Shown piece by piece: positions 15,455 through 22,576 of a DNA stretch of 64,000 nucleotides. The notes beneath the pieces are model-generated. The model ran no database searches, was not told where the DNA came from, and was given only the letters and a program-made list of their open reading frames with translations. Location: the IMG/VR virus record IMGVR_UViG_3300033182_000371, positions 1-64,000 of that record; one strand, given 5' to 3'. The DNA comes from a virus. Each line of letters opens with the position of its first letter. The first letter of the stretch is position 1. A program made the translations under genes and the position numbers.

Positions 15455-15668
15455 TGATGACACCTTCTTCAAGAAGATCAGCATAGAGACAGTCTAGCAG
15501 AATCTCATAATCATCGCAAGGGTCATTCATGAACTGAACGCCTTTCTCTTCGTAGTATTTGGTCACTTTACGAAAGACCTTTGGATATTGGTGGTCAAGA
15601 GCAACTTGACCCTCGACAGTGCCACGAAGAATGTTGATGTGCTTTTTGAATTTAGTGGTGACAGACAT
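15432..15668 (-). CDS. Hypothetical protein, 78 aa
   Basis: The product starts MSVTTKFKKHINILRGTVEG at ATG 15668. It has a basic N-terminal helix followed by an acidic C-terminal half (CDDYEILLDCLYADLLEEGVI). No transmembrane segment. It overlaps the previous gene by 17 bases and the next by 23. An upstream in-frame extension exists but overlaps the membrane protein more than is usual here. Function unknown. Confidence 0.65.
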   Translation of the reverse strand: MSVTTKFKKHINILRGTVEGQVALDHQYPKVFRKVTKYYEEKGVQFMNDPCDDYEILLDCLYADLLEEGVINETECDS

Positions 15669-15885
15669 CGTTTTGATTGTGTACCTTGTTATTATACTGC
15701 ACCTGATCTGTTTTGGGAAGTTCAGGTGGACGGTCGTTCCAGTGTCTGATGGCATTGGCAACGATCGCAACATTAGTTATGAGATAAGATACAAAAATAA
15801 GGGTGCGGATAACCGCAACCTTATCAGATTCTTTATCACACCCTGTTGCTTTTTCTCCTAGAGCTTTACACCAGAGTCTCCACAT
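15652..15885 (-). CDS. Small membrane protein, 77 aa
   Basis: The product (MWRLWCKALGEKATGC...) has one hydrophobic segment at about residues 23-44 (VAVIRTLIFVSYLITNVAIV) and a hydrophilic, asparagine- and histidine-rich C-terminus. It is probably a single-pass inner-membrane protein. It begins 20 bases before the end of the previous gene and ends 17 bases inside the next. Function unknown; a lysis or envelope role is possible but not shown. Confidence 0.6.
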   Translation of the reverse strand: MWRLWCKALGEKATGCDKESDKVAVIRTLIFVSYLITNVAIVANAIRHWNDRPPELPKTDQVQYNNKVHNQNDVCHH

Positions 15886-16108
15886 TGTTTTGCTTAGAAC
15901 ATGCCAACGAGTTACGAGGAACCTTGGACTTGAATTCGTCTTTAAGATTATACTGTAGTTCGTAGTTCTCAGTCAAGACATAATAACCAGTAAGATCCTT
16001 ACCGTTATCAATCCACCCGTAAGAGATAACCCGTTCATTTACATCACGAAGATCAATCTTTTTATCGGTGTTGAGGTAGTGATTAAAACGCTGGTGAAGA
16101 TTGATCAT
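15866..16108 (-). CDS. Hypothetical protein, 80 aa
   Basis: The 80-residue product (MINLHQRFNHYLNTDKKIDL...) looks soluble and beta-rich in its centre (RVISYGWIDNGKDLTGYYVL). It overlaps the start of the next gene by 20 bases and shares four bases (ATGA) with the zinc-finger-like gene upstream. No family recognised. The overlapping arrangement and even amino-acid composition support a real gene. Confidence 0.65.
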   Translation of the reverse strand: MINLHQRFNHYLNTDKKIDLRDVNERVISYGWIDNGKDLTGYYVLTENYELQYNLKDEFKSKVPRNSLACSKQNNVETLV

Positions 16109-16353
16109 CGTGTTTCGAAATTGAGTTTACGAACTTTGCGTTTGCGTCTGTTCTCTTGGTATTCTAAGTCACCCTTTGACAGAACGCTAGTAGTCTTTAG
16201 ATTGTTTTCTGAATTGATCAGAACAACTTTGTTGAGATCGACTGCAGTGACCTTATCGTCAACCACTGTCGTCATGTTCTCGCACCCGCAGCACTGAGTC
16301 TTGCTGGAGCTGATCAATTCTGTGTTGCAAACTTTGCATCTGACTGACAACAT
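16105..16353 (-). CDS. Zinc-ribbon-like small protein, 82 aa
   Basis: The N-terminus has two cysteine pairs, CKVC (6-9) and CCGC (21-24), spaced as in a small zinc ribbon. The rest contains a hydrophobic VDLNKVVLINS strand and a very basic C-terminus (YQENRRKRKVRKLNFETR) that could contact nucleic acid. It starts inside the preceding coiled-coil gene and overlaps it by 95 bases, the largest overlap in the region. Nucleic-acid binding is an inference from composition. Confidence 0.68.
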   Translation of the reverse strand: MLSVRCKVCNTELISSSKTQCCGCENMTTVVDDKVTAVDLNKVVLINSENNLKTTSVLSKGDLEYQENRRKRKVRKLNFETR

Positions 16354-16453
16354 GGTGTAACATTCCTTTAATTTGATCTAGTTCTTCGTGAATATCTTGA
16401 TGATGAAACCTAAGAGGTTTTTGAATTAACTCTTTCATTTTTTTCTTTTTCAT
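16259..16453 (-). CDS. Small basic coiled-coil protein, 64 aa
   Basis: The ATG at 16453 overlaps the upstream oxygenase stop as ATGA, which argues for real translation. The product starts MKKKKMKELIQKP and contains heptad-like hydrophobic spacing (LDQIKGMLHHVVSQMQSLQ, about 27-45), suggesting a short coiled coil. It overlaps the zinc-ribbon gene for 95 bases in another frame, so one of the two could be spurious. Function unknown. Confidence 0.5.
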   Translation of the reverse strand: MKKKKMKELIQKPLRFHHQDIHEELDQIKGMLHHVVSQMQSLQHRIDQLQQDSVLRVREHDDSG

Positions 16454-17097
16454 AGGAAAATTACTTCAGTAAATCGAGTAGTGTCTTTGAAGAAGTTATC
16501 GACTATAGTCTGACCATGAAACCACTGTCCAGGAAAAACAACTCCACAATTAAATCGATCCAGTATGCACAGTTCTTCTTCGAACTGTTTTGAATTCTTC
16601 CAAGGTTTAGTATGCTCAGTGTCAGTTTTCCCAATAAAGAAATTTGCCTTTGTGCTTTGTGCTTTGTATAAAGATGTTCCCGCTTTTAAATGATGAGTTT
16701 TATTCAAGAATGTAATGAAGTTTACTTTACCATCAGTATGAGGGTGCCAATGATTACCTAGTCCAGGAAAATCATCTATCAATCTGAATTGATTGAAGAC
16801 ATTAAATGTTCCCTCTTCCTTCAATTCATATAAAGTATATAGTTTACTAATAAGAAATTTTCTATTAAGATCCCATCTATTATCCAGGAATAGTTGACCG
16901 TCCATAAAGTCAACACCATTCAAATTGTTACCATGTTTATTGGAAACAATTGCATTTACAGATGTAAGATACTCATAAACTCTATCTGGATGTTTGTAGA
17001 TGTTGTCTATGAATACTATCTTCGAATCTCTCCAAGGAATAATATCAATATTCCACAACGAATTATATTCGAAGTCAGATGGTCTAAAAAATTTCAT
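16450..17097 (-). CDS. 2OG-Fe(II) oxygenase-like protein
   Basis: The 215-residue protein has the facial-triad pattern of 2-oxoglutarate/Fe(II) dioxygenases: NHWHPHTDGK with His120-x-Asp122, then GQWFHGQ (His194) and an Arg at about 208 for 2OG. It resembles the DUF6445-type branch. The ATG at 17097 is also the predicted discriminator base of tRNA-Val, so tRNA 3' maturation would remove the start codon. No Shine-Dalgarno sequence is visible. The substrate is unknown. Confidence 0.72.
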   Translation of the reverse strand: MKFFRPSDFEYNSLWNIDIIPWRDSKIVFIDNIYKHPDRVYEYLTSVNAIVSNKHGNNLNGVDFMDGQLFLDNRWDLNRKFLISKLYTLYELKEEGTFNVFNQFRLIDDFPGLGNHWHPHTDGKVNFITFLNKTHHLKAGTSLYKAQSTKANFFIGKTDTEHTKPWKNSKQFEEELCILDRFNCGVVFPGQWFHGQTIVDNFFKDTTRFTEVIFL

Positions 17098-17168
17098 GGG
17101 AAATACTGGATTCGAACCAGTGACTTATTGCTTGTAAGGCAACCACTCTACCGCTGAGTTAATCTCCC
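17097..17168 (-). tRNA. tRNA-Val (anticodon UAC)
   Basis: The minus strand folds as a tRNA: acceptor GGGAGAT with ATTTCCC (one G-U), D-arm with AGCGGTAGAGT, anticodon loop CTTACAA giving UAC, and T-loop GTTCGAATC. No CCA is encoded. The 5' end directly follows the CCA of tRNA-Arg with no spacer, and the discriminator base is the A of the next gene's ATG. Confidence 0.9.
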
Positions 17169-17245
17169 TGGCGACTCAAGTAGGATTCGAACCTACGACC
17201 GACTGCTTAGAAGGCAGTTGCTCTATCCAGCTGAGCTATTGAGTC
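17169..17245 (-). tRNA. tRNA-Arg (anticodon UCU)
   Basis: The minus strand gives acceptor GACTCAA/TTGAGTC, D-arm GCTCAGCTGGATAGAGC, anticodon stem ACTGC/GCAGT with loop CTTCTAA (UCU, reading AGA), and T-loop GTTCGAATCC. The 3' CCA is encoded (17171-17169). Its first 23 bases are also the last codons and stop of the oxygenase gene at 17223-17843. Confidence 0.92.
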
Positions 17246-17843
17246 CTGAGAACATGAAAGTATAATTAACTCTCCGATGATCAGATCCTTTCTTCATAGA
17301 AACCTTGTTGGTTTCATGGAAGTATTTAGAGTTGAATATGAGAAGACGATTACACGCATATGGAATAATCGTTTTCTCACTTCTAGTGTACTCTAGATAT
17401 TTTCTGATCAACTTGACATCGGTATTATACTCGCGCCAGGTCCATGTCGGAGGAGGTTTGATGTCATAAAGAATCAAACCATTTTTCTCTGGATCATTAA
17501 CAGAAGAGTTTGGTGTGACCCAGAGATTCACATTATAGCATGCTGGATCAGCATGAGGGGTAACGCCGTTGGCGTTGTTGTCGTAAACGAATGCCCAACC
17601 TCTGTCAAAGTGACCGAGGAATGGGAACCTCGTTTCCAACCCTGTAATTATAGCAGATAGAAGGGGGTGACGCAAGTGGTCTGGAGAAAAGTTGAGTGAG
17701 TAATAGTCCTCGTAGATGTCGTCTGGATCATCTGCATTGAGAGCATACTCACGCAAGTCATCAATAACATCTGGTAGAAATAAATTATCTACCACATGAT
17801 ATCTTTCCTCTTCAATTATCTTCTTTACGGTACTTGAACGCAT
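17223..17843 (-). CDS. 2OG-Fe(II) oxygenase-like protein, end overlaps tRNA-Arg
   Basis: The 206-residue product has TPHADPACYN (His97-x-Asp99), NSKYFHETN (His176) and an Arg near 191 (HRRVNYTFMF), the metal and 2OG ligands of the oxygenase fold. Its last eight codons and the TAG (FSGLNSSAG end) lie within the 5' half of tRNA-Arg, so RNase P cleavage would take the stop codon off this message. It overlaps the upstream oxygenase by 32 bases. Substrate unknown; peptide hydroxylation is one possibility. Confidence 0.75.
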   Translation of the reverse strand: MRSSTVKKIIEEERYHVVDNLFLPDVIDDLREYALNADDPDDIYEDYYSLNFSPDHLRHPLLSAIITGLETRFPFLGHFDRGWAFVYDNNANGVTPHADPACYNVNLWVTPNSSVNDPEKNGLILYDIKPPPTWTWREYNTDVKLIRKYLEYTRSEKTIIPYACNRLLIFNSKYFHETNKVSMKKGSDHRRVNYTFMFSGLNSSAG

Positions 17844-18342
17844 AGGTAAAACGATGTTCAGAGTTTAGGGGAGTTGCCCTGTGCAAAATTCTAGATGTAA
17901 ACTTCACTAGTGTATTAGGTATTGGTGGAATGGCAATTATTTTTTCATCCAGATAAAATTCCGTAGTACCTCCATCGTTTAACCCATTATAATTGGAGTT
18001 CGCATAGAAGATGAATGTTAATTGATCTTCATCATCTTCACAGTCTTGATGGAAGTTAGCAACCTCATTAGGGGCAAAACAATTAATGTATGCTCTATAA
18101 AGTCTATATCCACCTATGTCTGCAAACTTTTGGCAGATTAAATTGTGGAAGATGTCTACAATTTCTTGATGTTCTTCATCTTCTGGACATAACTCAGAAA
18201 CCATTCCTGTTGGTTTATGACTTGAGTCATCCCTTTCGCCATAAGTGAAGGCAGCATTTTGAGCAAACTCAGAGACAAACCTAAAATCTTCATTAGATAA
18301 AGATTTTTCTACTGCTAGGATGCTTGGTCTTTCTTGTGTCAT
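17812..18342 (-). CDS. 2OG-Fe(II) oxygenase (prolyl-hydroxylase-like)
   Basis: The 176-residue protein has the double-stranded beta-helix signature: NFHQDCEDD (His98-x-Asp100), GGTTEFYLDE, PNTLVKFTSRILHRATP (His154) and HRFTYAFKY (Arg164 for 2OG). The pattern is close to phage prolyl 4-hydroxylase-like enzymes. The ATG lies eight bases after the 3' end of tRNA-Gly and shows no Shine-Dalgarno sequence. It is one of four such genes in the tRNA region. Confidence 0.85.
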   Translation of the reverse strand: MTQERPSILAVEKSLSNEDFRFVSEFAQNAAFTYGERDDSSHKPTGMVSELCPEDEEHQEIVDIFHNLICQKFADIGGYRLYRAYINCFAPNEVANFHQDCEDDEDQLTFIFYANSNYNGLNDGGTTEFYLDEKIIAIPPIPNTLVKFTSRILHRATPLNSEHRFTYAFKYRKEDN

Positions 18343-18350
18343 TTTAAATA

Positions 18351-18422
18351 AGCGGGGTATCGGAATCGAACCGACGACATCTAACTTGGAAGGATAGCGT
18401 TCTACCGCTGAACTAACCCCGC
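18351..18422 (-). tRNA. tRNA-Gly (anticodon UCC)
   Basis: Minus-strand folding gives acceptor GCGGGGT/ACCCCGC, D-arm with CAGCGGTAGAACG, anticodon loop CTTCCAA (UCC) and T-loop GTTCGATTCC. No encoded CCA. An extended -10 promoter (TGTTATAAT) ends ten bases upstream, so it can be transcribed separately. Confidence 0.93.
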
Positions 18423-18431
18423 GATAGATAC

Positions 18432-18437
18432 ATTATA
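18432..18437 (-). promoter_or_regulatory. Extended -10 promoter for tRNA-Gly
   Basis: TGTTATAATGTAT on the minus strand contains TATAAT at 18437-18432 and an upstream TG. Predicted initiation is within a few bases of the tRNA 5' end. The element overlaps the stop codon of the oxygenase at 18433-18999. The same GYTATAATGTAT core occurs at 51930 and 58427. Confidence 0.6.
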
Positions 18438-18999
18438 ACACATCTTCTAACTTTTTGACGCGCCAGACCACAGTATATCTATACACATAGGGATGGCGTG
18501 GTCCTAGACCTCTGTGAGGAATCTCAGACGGAAAAATAAGAACTCTGCCAGGAACATACTCATGCTCCTCAATGACATTATCGTTGTCATCTACGATTTG
18601 AAACTGTCCACCCCACTCTTTAGTATCCCATTTAGTATTAACCATGTACATGATAGTATGATCTCCAGGATCTCCATCAACATGGGATGTGCCATCACAA
18701 AAAGAATGCTGCAGATTGAAATCGATTCTATTAAGAAACAGTCTCTCTTCAATGCTATTCTCAATATGATCTAGCATATCAAAGAAGCACTCAGTTTTAG
18801 GAACCCAGTTAACTATTTTATTAATCGATTGTCTCTCAAAGAGATTCTCTCCAAATAGTTTATGAGTTCCATGCTGCCCTGCAGGATAACCTGTTCCGTT
18901 TGCCTCATTAATAGCAGTTACAGGAAGATGAAGCATAGTCTTTTCGACTCGCATCATATAATCATAATCAAAAAGATTATCAAAAATTTGAGCAATCAT
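18433..18999 (-). CDS. 2OG-Fe(II) oxygenase
   Basis: The start is ATG 18999 (MIAQIFDNLFDYD), overlapping the upstream TGA by one base; a TTG just before it is less likely. The 188-residue product has SHVDGDPGDHT (His106-x-Asp108), EWGGQFQIVD, the VPGRVLIFPSEIPHRG block (His162) and an Arg at about 174. These are the standard metal, 2OG and GG-strand features of phage 2OG-Fe(II) oxygenases. Substrate unknown. Confidence 0.88.
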   Translation of the reverse strand: MIAQIFDNLFDYDYMMRVEKTMLHLPVTAINEANGTGYPAGQHGTHKLFGENLFERQSINKIVNWVPKTECFFDMLDHIENSIEERLFLNRIDFNLQHSFCDGTSHVDGDPGDHTIMYMVNTKWDTKEWGGQFQIVDDNDNVIEEHEYVPGRVLIFPSEIPHRGLGPRHPYVYRYTVVWRVKKLEDVL

Positions 19000-19313
19000 C
19001 AATCACGCTGTCTCCAGTCATCAGGTTTATCTCTTTGAAACCAATCAACAATTTCATCTGCTGACTGGAATCCCGTTCTGTGGTTGGATGGGTCGGGGTC
19101 ACCTAAACCCATCCTATTCATAAAATCATCCATGCTCCCTTCTTGAATATCACCAGAAGCTTGGCGTCGTGCTTTGTTTAACCAGTCTCTTGCCGTTGTA
19201 TATGACTTGGCAAGTTTCTCTGCCCAGATCATATCTTCAAGATTCACCTCTTCGTTGTTCGATATCTTTTTGCAGATATCTTCAAGACGAAGACGATACT
19301 GTGTTGACAGCAT
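18999..19313 (-). CDS. Conserved-looking hypothetical protein, 104 aa
   Basis: The start is ATG 19313 (MLSTQYRLRLEDICKKIS); five extra codons upstream are possible. The N-terminal 60 residues look helical and charged (NLEDMIWAEKLAKSYTTARD), and the C-terminus contains DPDPSN and a tryptophan-rich tail. No transmembrane segment or known catalytic motif. It overlaps the next oxygenase by one base and starts about 30 bases after tRNA-Ser. Function unknown. Confidence 0.75.
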   Translation of the reverse strand: MLSTQYRLRLEDICKKISNNEEVNLEDMIWAEKLAKSYTTARDWLNKARRQASGDIQEGSMDDFMNRMGLGDPDPSNHRTGFQSADEIVDWFQRDKPDDWRQRD

Positions 19314-19345
19314 ACCACATATGTCCAATCTTTCTAGTATTTAGA

Positions 19346-19432
19346 CGGAGAGTTAGGGATTTGAACCCTAGATGAAGTTACCCCCATACAGCATTTCCAG
19401 TGCTGCTCCTTAAACCACTCGGACAACTCTCC
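19346..19432 (-). tRNA. tRNA-Ser (anticodon GGA)
   Basis: The minus strand gives a class II tRNA: acceptor GGAGAG/CTCTCC, D-arm with CCGAGTGGTTTAAGG, anticodon stem AGCA/TGCT with loop CTGGAAA (GGA, reading UCC/UCU), a long variable arm and T-loop GTTCAAATC. The length of 87 bases fits serine tRNAs. No encoded CCA. Confidence 0.93.
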
Positions 19433-19436
19433 AAGG

Positions 19437-19463
19437 TGGGTCGGATATGATGATCCCGACCCA
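19437..19463. repeat. Inverted repeat between tRNA-Thr and tRNA-Ser
   Basis: An 8-bp perfect stem (TGGGTCGG at 19437-19444, CCGACCCA at 19456-19463) with an 11-base loop fills most of the spacer. A second short hairpin (TGATAG/CTATCA, 19466-19484) is next to it. No T-tract, so rather a processing or spacing structure than a terminator. Confidence 0.5.
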
Positions 19464-19485
19464 TATGATAGACAACGCCTATCAA

Positions 19486-19557
19486 AGCCCCCGACAAGAT
19501 TTGAACTTGCGACATCGGCTTTACAAAAGCCGCGCTCTACCACTGAGCTACAAGGGC
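19486..19557 (-). tRNA. tRNA-Thr (anticodon UGU)
   Basis: On the minus strand acceptor GCCCTTG pairs with CGGGGGC (two G-U), D-arm is GCTCAGTGGTAGAGC, the anticodon stem CGGCT/AGCCG encloses loop TTTGTAA (UGU, reading ACA), and the T-loop is GTTCAAATC. No encoded CCA. It is the first of the five tRNAs in transcription order. Confidence 0.9.
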
Positions 19558-19566
19558 GTGTGATAT

Positions 19567-20208
19567 TTATTTCACCACAGCGATGACAGGTTTGTAAAGC
19601 CAACCTGTCTTGCAGTAATTGCAGTGCTCAGGAACTTCAACCTCATAAGGTTTGAAACTCATGTCAAACTTTGTTTCAAGTTCCATATTACTTAACATAA
19701 CATAGAACCGATCAACATGTCCCTGCATTGGAGCACCTTGGGTAGAACAATAGAAAGAGAACTTTGCTTTCTCGTTCGAATGTTCACTGATACATGTTAC
19801 CATAAAATGAATGATATCGCAACCAGCGTATTGAAGAATCTCTGGTGTCATCCACTTCTCTTCAATGTAAGGATCATAAAAGAAGCAATCGTACTTTCCA
19901 AGATGATCCCTACAAGGCCATCCTTGATTGAGCACTGTAATGTTTTTATAATCCTTTGCCCATTCCAATGCTCTCGCATATGCAACAGGGTCTGGTTCTA
20001 GAACAGTATATGATTTGATGTCATGTTTCTGAAACTGGGTCGCAGAGTATCCCATACCAAAACCAACCTCTAGGATATCTCCGTAAGGTTCTAAGGCATC
20101 GACACATTCTTCCATATACTTCTTCTCCCATTCCATCATATATTGATGGTCTTCGGAAGTTCCGTAAAGAATATCTTCGTCGTTTATGTCTTTTGTGTAT
20201 TTTGCCAT
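19567..20208 (-). CDS. SAM-dependent methyltransferase
   Basis: The 213-residue product has motif I ILEVGFGMGYSATQF (about 45-59), an acidic post-I strand (SYTVLEPDPVAYA) and a motif-IV-like KYDCFFYDPYIEE near residue 105. The arrangement resembles small-molecule or arginine/guanidino methyltransferases. Near the C-terminus CNYCKTGW has a CxxC pair. It begins 25 bases inside the GIY-YIG gene and lies directly upstream of tRNA-Thr. Substrate unknown; RNA modification is a guess from position only. Confidence 0.8.
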   Translation of the reverse strand: MAKYTKDINDEDILYGTSEDHQYMMEWEKKYMEECVDALEPYGDILEVGFGMGYSATQFQKHDIKSYTVLEPDPVAYARALEWAKDYKNITVLNQGWPCRDHLGKYDCFFYDPYIEEKWMTPEILQYAGCDIIHFMVTCISEHSNEKAKFSFYCSTQGAPMQGHVDRFYVMLSNMELETKFDMSFKPYEVEVPEHCNYCKTGWLYKPVIAVVK

Positions 20209-20630
20209 GGGAAATAATCTTTTTTCATATACCTCCCAAGAATATTACTATTGTAATACTTTGGAGTTCCATCTTCTAAGGATTCAGTCAAAACATTATG
20301 AAGGAATAATTGCTTAGTCTCTTCGAAATTAACAAATCCTTTCGTCTTATGTAGGCTTAAAATTTCTCTCTTGAAATTAGAGTTCCCAAGCTCCTTTCTT
20401 TCTGCGCTAAGTTCATCAGAACTGCCATAGTATTTCTTCCAGTCACTTTCACTTCTAACTCTCCTAGTTTTGCCTCTAGGCTTTCGTAGCGACCAGAAGT
20501 ACTTTCTGCCAATGTAAATCCGACCAGAAATGAGATTAGTGATACGGTAGACAAACCCGTAGTAATCACCAATATCCTCACTACTGAACGGAGTACCTTC
20601 GTAAGTCCATGGGTTTTCATAATCAACCAT
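20184..20630 (-). CDS. GIY-YIG endonuclease-like protein
   Basis: The 148-residue protein has the GIY-YIG signature near its N-terminus: YGFVYRITNLISGRIYIGRK (24-43), where YGFVY replaces GIY and YIG is intact with the catalytic Arg following after the next helix. A basic linker (RKPRGKTRRVRSESDWKKYYG) and KREILSLHKT follow; a conserved Glu lies in FVNFEETKQLFL. T4-like phages carry such Seg-type homing nucleases near tRNA and variable regions. A terminator-fused promoter lies 50-80 bases upstream. Confidence 0.82.
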   Translation of the reverse strand: MVDYENPWTYEGTPFSSEDIGDYYGFVYRITNLISGRIYIGRKYFWSLRKPRGKTRRVRSESDWKKYYGSSDELSAERKELGNSNFKREILSLHKTKGFVNFEETKQLFLHNVLTESLEDGTPKYYNSNILGRYMKKDYFPWQNTQKT

Positions 20631-20681
20631 GCTCTAAAGTCTTTAAGATTATTTAGAGCTCATCCGAAAACCGACAAACCA

Positions 20682-20710
20682 ATTCTACTCATAAAAAAGG
20701 AGGGTGTCAA
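20682..20710 (-). promoter_or_regulatory. Sigma70-type promoter for the GIY-YIG unit
   Basis: Minus-strand TTGACA (20710-20705), a 17-bp spacer and TAGAAT (20687-20682). The -35 box is in the loop and descending arm of the terminator at 20690-20717. It would drive the nuclease, the methyltransferase and the tRNA region. Confidence 0.7.
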
Positions 20711-20717
20711 GCCCTCC
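20690..20717 (-). terminator. Intrinsic terminator
   Basis: On the minus strand GGAGGG-CTTGACA-CCCTCC is followed by TTTTTTAT. It ends the transcript of the 577-residue gene, whose stop is nine bases upstream. The 7-base loop contains TTGACA. Confidence 0.82.
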
Positions 20718-20725
20718 CAGTATTA

Positions 20726-22459
20726 TCAGACTCCTTTATATCCTGGTGCCTTAATTTCTTTTGGTTTCCCATCAGGACCAGTTACATACTTGACCCCAGA
20801 CTTACCAGTCTTCGGAGACTCCCAAGGATTCAAGGTTCCCTTAACTGGAGGGAATGCCTCGCCCAGGACCTCCTCTACGATGCTTTCGATCTGTTCAGCG
20901 GTCAGTTGCTCCATGATCGCCTCAGCGTGCTCTACGCTGTCCATGAGACCATTCTCATCAAGATATGTTAGAATGACATCATAGAGATTAAAATCATCCT
21001 TCATCCAACGGGGAACAGTATCGTCCTTCTGGGCTGCCATTTCCTTGCGAGCCTTCTCATTGTTCTCCTGACGCTTCTTCATATTTGTTTCCAAATACGA
21101 ATCATCCTTCTTGTCTTTCTTGTATTGAGGATGATCGTCTACACTATGTCCACGCTTTTTCTCAAGACGCTTCTTACGCTCTTCAGTGCCCTTCTCGGCA
21201 TCAACATCACGGACACCTTCCTTAACACAGTTAGGAACTTGACGACCGTCCTTAGTCTTAGTACCCTTTGCCTTGTAACCATCCCAGCACTTGCTAGCAC
21301 CGACATTCTTCCGTGCCTGCTTCAAGGATTCGATGACAGATTTAGTTTCTTCAACCATCTCACCCTCAACTTCATGAGAATTCATCAGAGGATTCTTAGT
21401 ATTGTAAGTCATCTTAGACTTAGGAGGATTGGCACTCATCAGGGGGTTAGGTGTCATGCCAGATCTTCTGCCATAGTTAGCACCAAACTTTGCCTTGAAC
21501 TTAGTTTGTCCAAGAGTCTCTGCCTGTCTAGTAGCAGCAGATGCTGCTTTAAAGTCTCCTGCAGCACTAGCTGACTTTGCCTTTGCCTGCAGTGCCTTGT
21601 AGTCAGCGTTGGGATCGGGTTTGGGTGCAGGTTTGGGTGTAGAGGGTTGAGAAGAGTATGCAGACCCCGTAGAGGTCGATCCAGTTCTTGCTACCTGTGC
21701 GTTCTGCTTTGCTACTTCCTGTTTGGCAACATTAGCAGCGGCAGAACGCACACCAGTTTGTGCGGGTGGTGGAGTGGATGCTGCTTTTGTTTCTGCTTTC
21801 TGTTGAGCAAGTTTCTGTTGCTTCTGTGCAGCAGTGATAGCAGTAGAGGTAGTGCTACCACCTTCACCATACTTATTGGTTCCAAAGAATTTCTCAGCAT
21901 CAGCAGCTGGGACCTGTGGTCTAGGAGGAACATACGGTTGAGCAACTCTTGGTCTTGGACCAACACCTTGTTCTGGACCTGGCGATTTTTTGTTCCTGTT
22001 GCGCCAGTTATTCATAGTGCCTCTAATAAGATCTAGAGGGAAAAATCCTGTTGCTTGCTGTTCAAAAACAATCGCTCTTGCCTGCTTTTTCTCAGCAGTC
22101 TCAAGATTCTCATGGATGCGAGGATTGACTGCCTTCATGGCAGAAATAAACTCAGGTCCAACAACATCCATCGGGAGTGCTTCGATGATGTTATCCAGAA
22201 GTCTGGCACTCTCATATCCTTCGCCAATCAGAACCTCAGCAATGGCGCGATACTGCTCAGCATAGACAGGGTTCATTGCATGCAGTCTCTTCAGGTAGAA
22301 GGACTCGCATGTGCATTTATCTACTTTCTTCTTATCTACTTTCTTTCCTTGAGGATTGTCGTCTTTTCTGTTCCAATCTTTTACTTCTTCCTCAGATTTC
22401 TTGCCTTCGGCAATCTGAGCATAGGATTCAGAAAGTTTATCTAAGTGAGAGCGATTCAT
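20726..22459 (-). CDS. Large low-complexity protein, probably virion-associated
   Basis: This 577-residue protein has a charged N-terminus (MNRSHLDKLSESYAQ), a helical segment (about 55-110), a long Pro/Ala/Gln/Thr-rich middle (PPRPQVPAADAEK, AQKQQKLAQQKAETKAAS), and a block QARKNVGASKCWDGYKAKGT with VPNCVKE near residue 385. That block recurs in the protein at 29485-30624. An exact late promoter TATAAATA lies 27 bases upstream, which suggests a structural role. The middle resembles a flexible linker. Specific function unknown. Confidence 0.8.
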   Translation of the reverse strand: MNRSHLDKLSESYAQIAEGKKSEEEVKDWNRKDDNPQGKKVDKKKVDKCTCESFYLKRLHAMNPVYAEQYRAIAEVLIGEGYESARLLDNIIEALPMDVVGPEFISAMKAVNPRIHENLETAEKKQARAIVFEQQATGFFPLDLIRGTMNNWRNRNKKSPGPEQGVGPRPRVAQPYVPPRPQVPAADAEKFFGTNKYGEGGSTTSTAITAAQKQQKLAQQKAETKAASTPPPAQTGVRSAAANVAKQEVAKQNAQVARTGSTSTGSAYSSQPSTPKPAPKPDPNADYKALQAKAKSASAAGDFKAASAATRQAETLGQTKFKAKFGANYGRRSGMTPNPLMSANPPKSKMTYNTKNPLMNSHEVEGEMVEETKSVIESLKQARKNVGASKCWDGYKAKGTKTKDGRQVPNCVKEGVRDVDAEKGTEERKKRLEKKRGHSVDDHPQYKKDKKDDSYLETNMKKRQENNEKARKEMAAQKDDTVPRWMKDDFNLYDVILTYLDENGLMDSVEHAEAIMEQLTAEQIESIVEEVLGEAFPPVKGTLNPWESPKTGKSGVKYVTGPDGKPKEIKAPGYKGV

Positions 22460-22485
22460 CTTTGGTACTCAGACTCCAATAAAGA

Positions 22486-22493
22486 TATTTATA
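22486..22493 (-). promoter_or_regulatory. T4-type late promoter TATAAATA
   Basis: An exact late -10 sequence on the minus strand, 27 bases upstream of the 577-residue gene and directly after the terminator at 22501-22540. Expected to depend on gp55. Confidence 0.75.
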
Positions 22494-22500
22494 TCTACAC

Positions 22501-22540
22501 AAAAAGAAGACTTCCCTGATATTTGCCAGGGAAGTCTTCT
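22501..22540 (-). terminator. Strong intrinsic terminator
   Basis: A perfect 14-bp inverted repeat, AGAAGACTTCCCTG (22505-22518) and its complement (22527-22540), has an 8-base loop and a short T-run after it on the minus strand. It ends transcription of the 27-residue gene upstream. Confidence 0.8.
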
Positions 22541-22576
22541 GCGCCGACGATATTCAATTTTATTTATCAGGAAGTA

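Noticed and set aside
19334-19603. Open minus-strand frame of 89 codons
   Set aside because: It is read through tRNA-Ser and tRNA-Thr (products like SSVVERGFCKADVASSNLVGG are typical tRNA translations).
20357-20626. Second minus-strand frame inside the GIY-YIG gene
   Set aside because: Lies wholly within the nuclease gene in another frame; the nuclease motif decides the correct frame.
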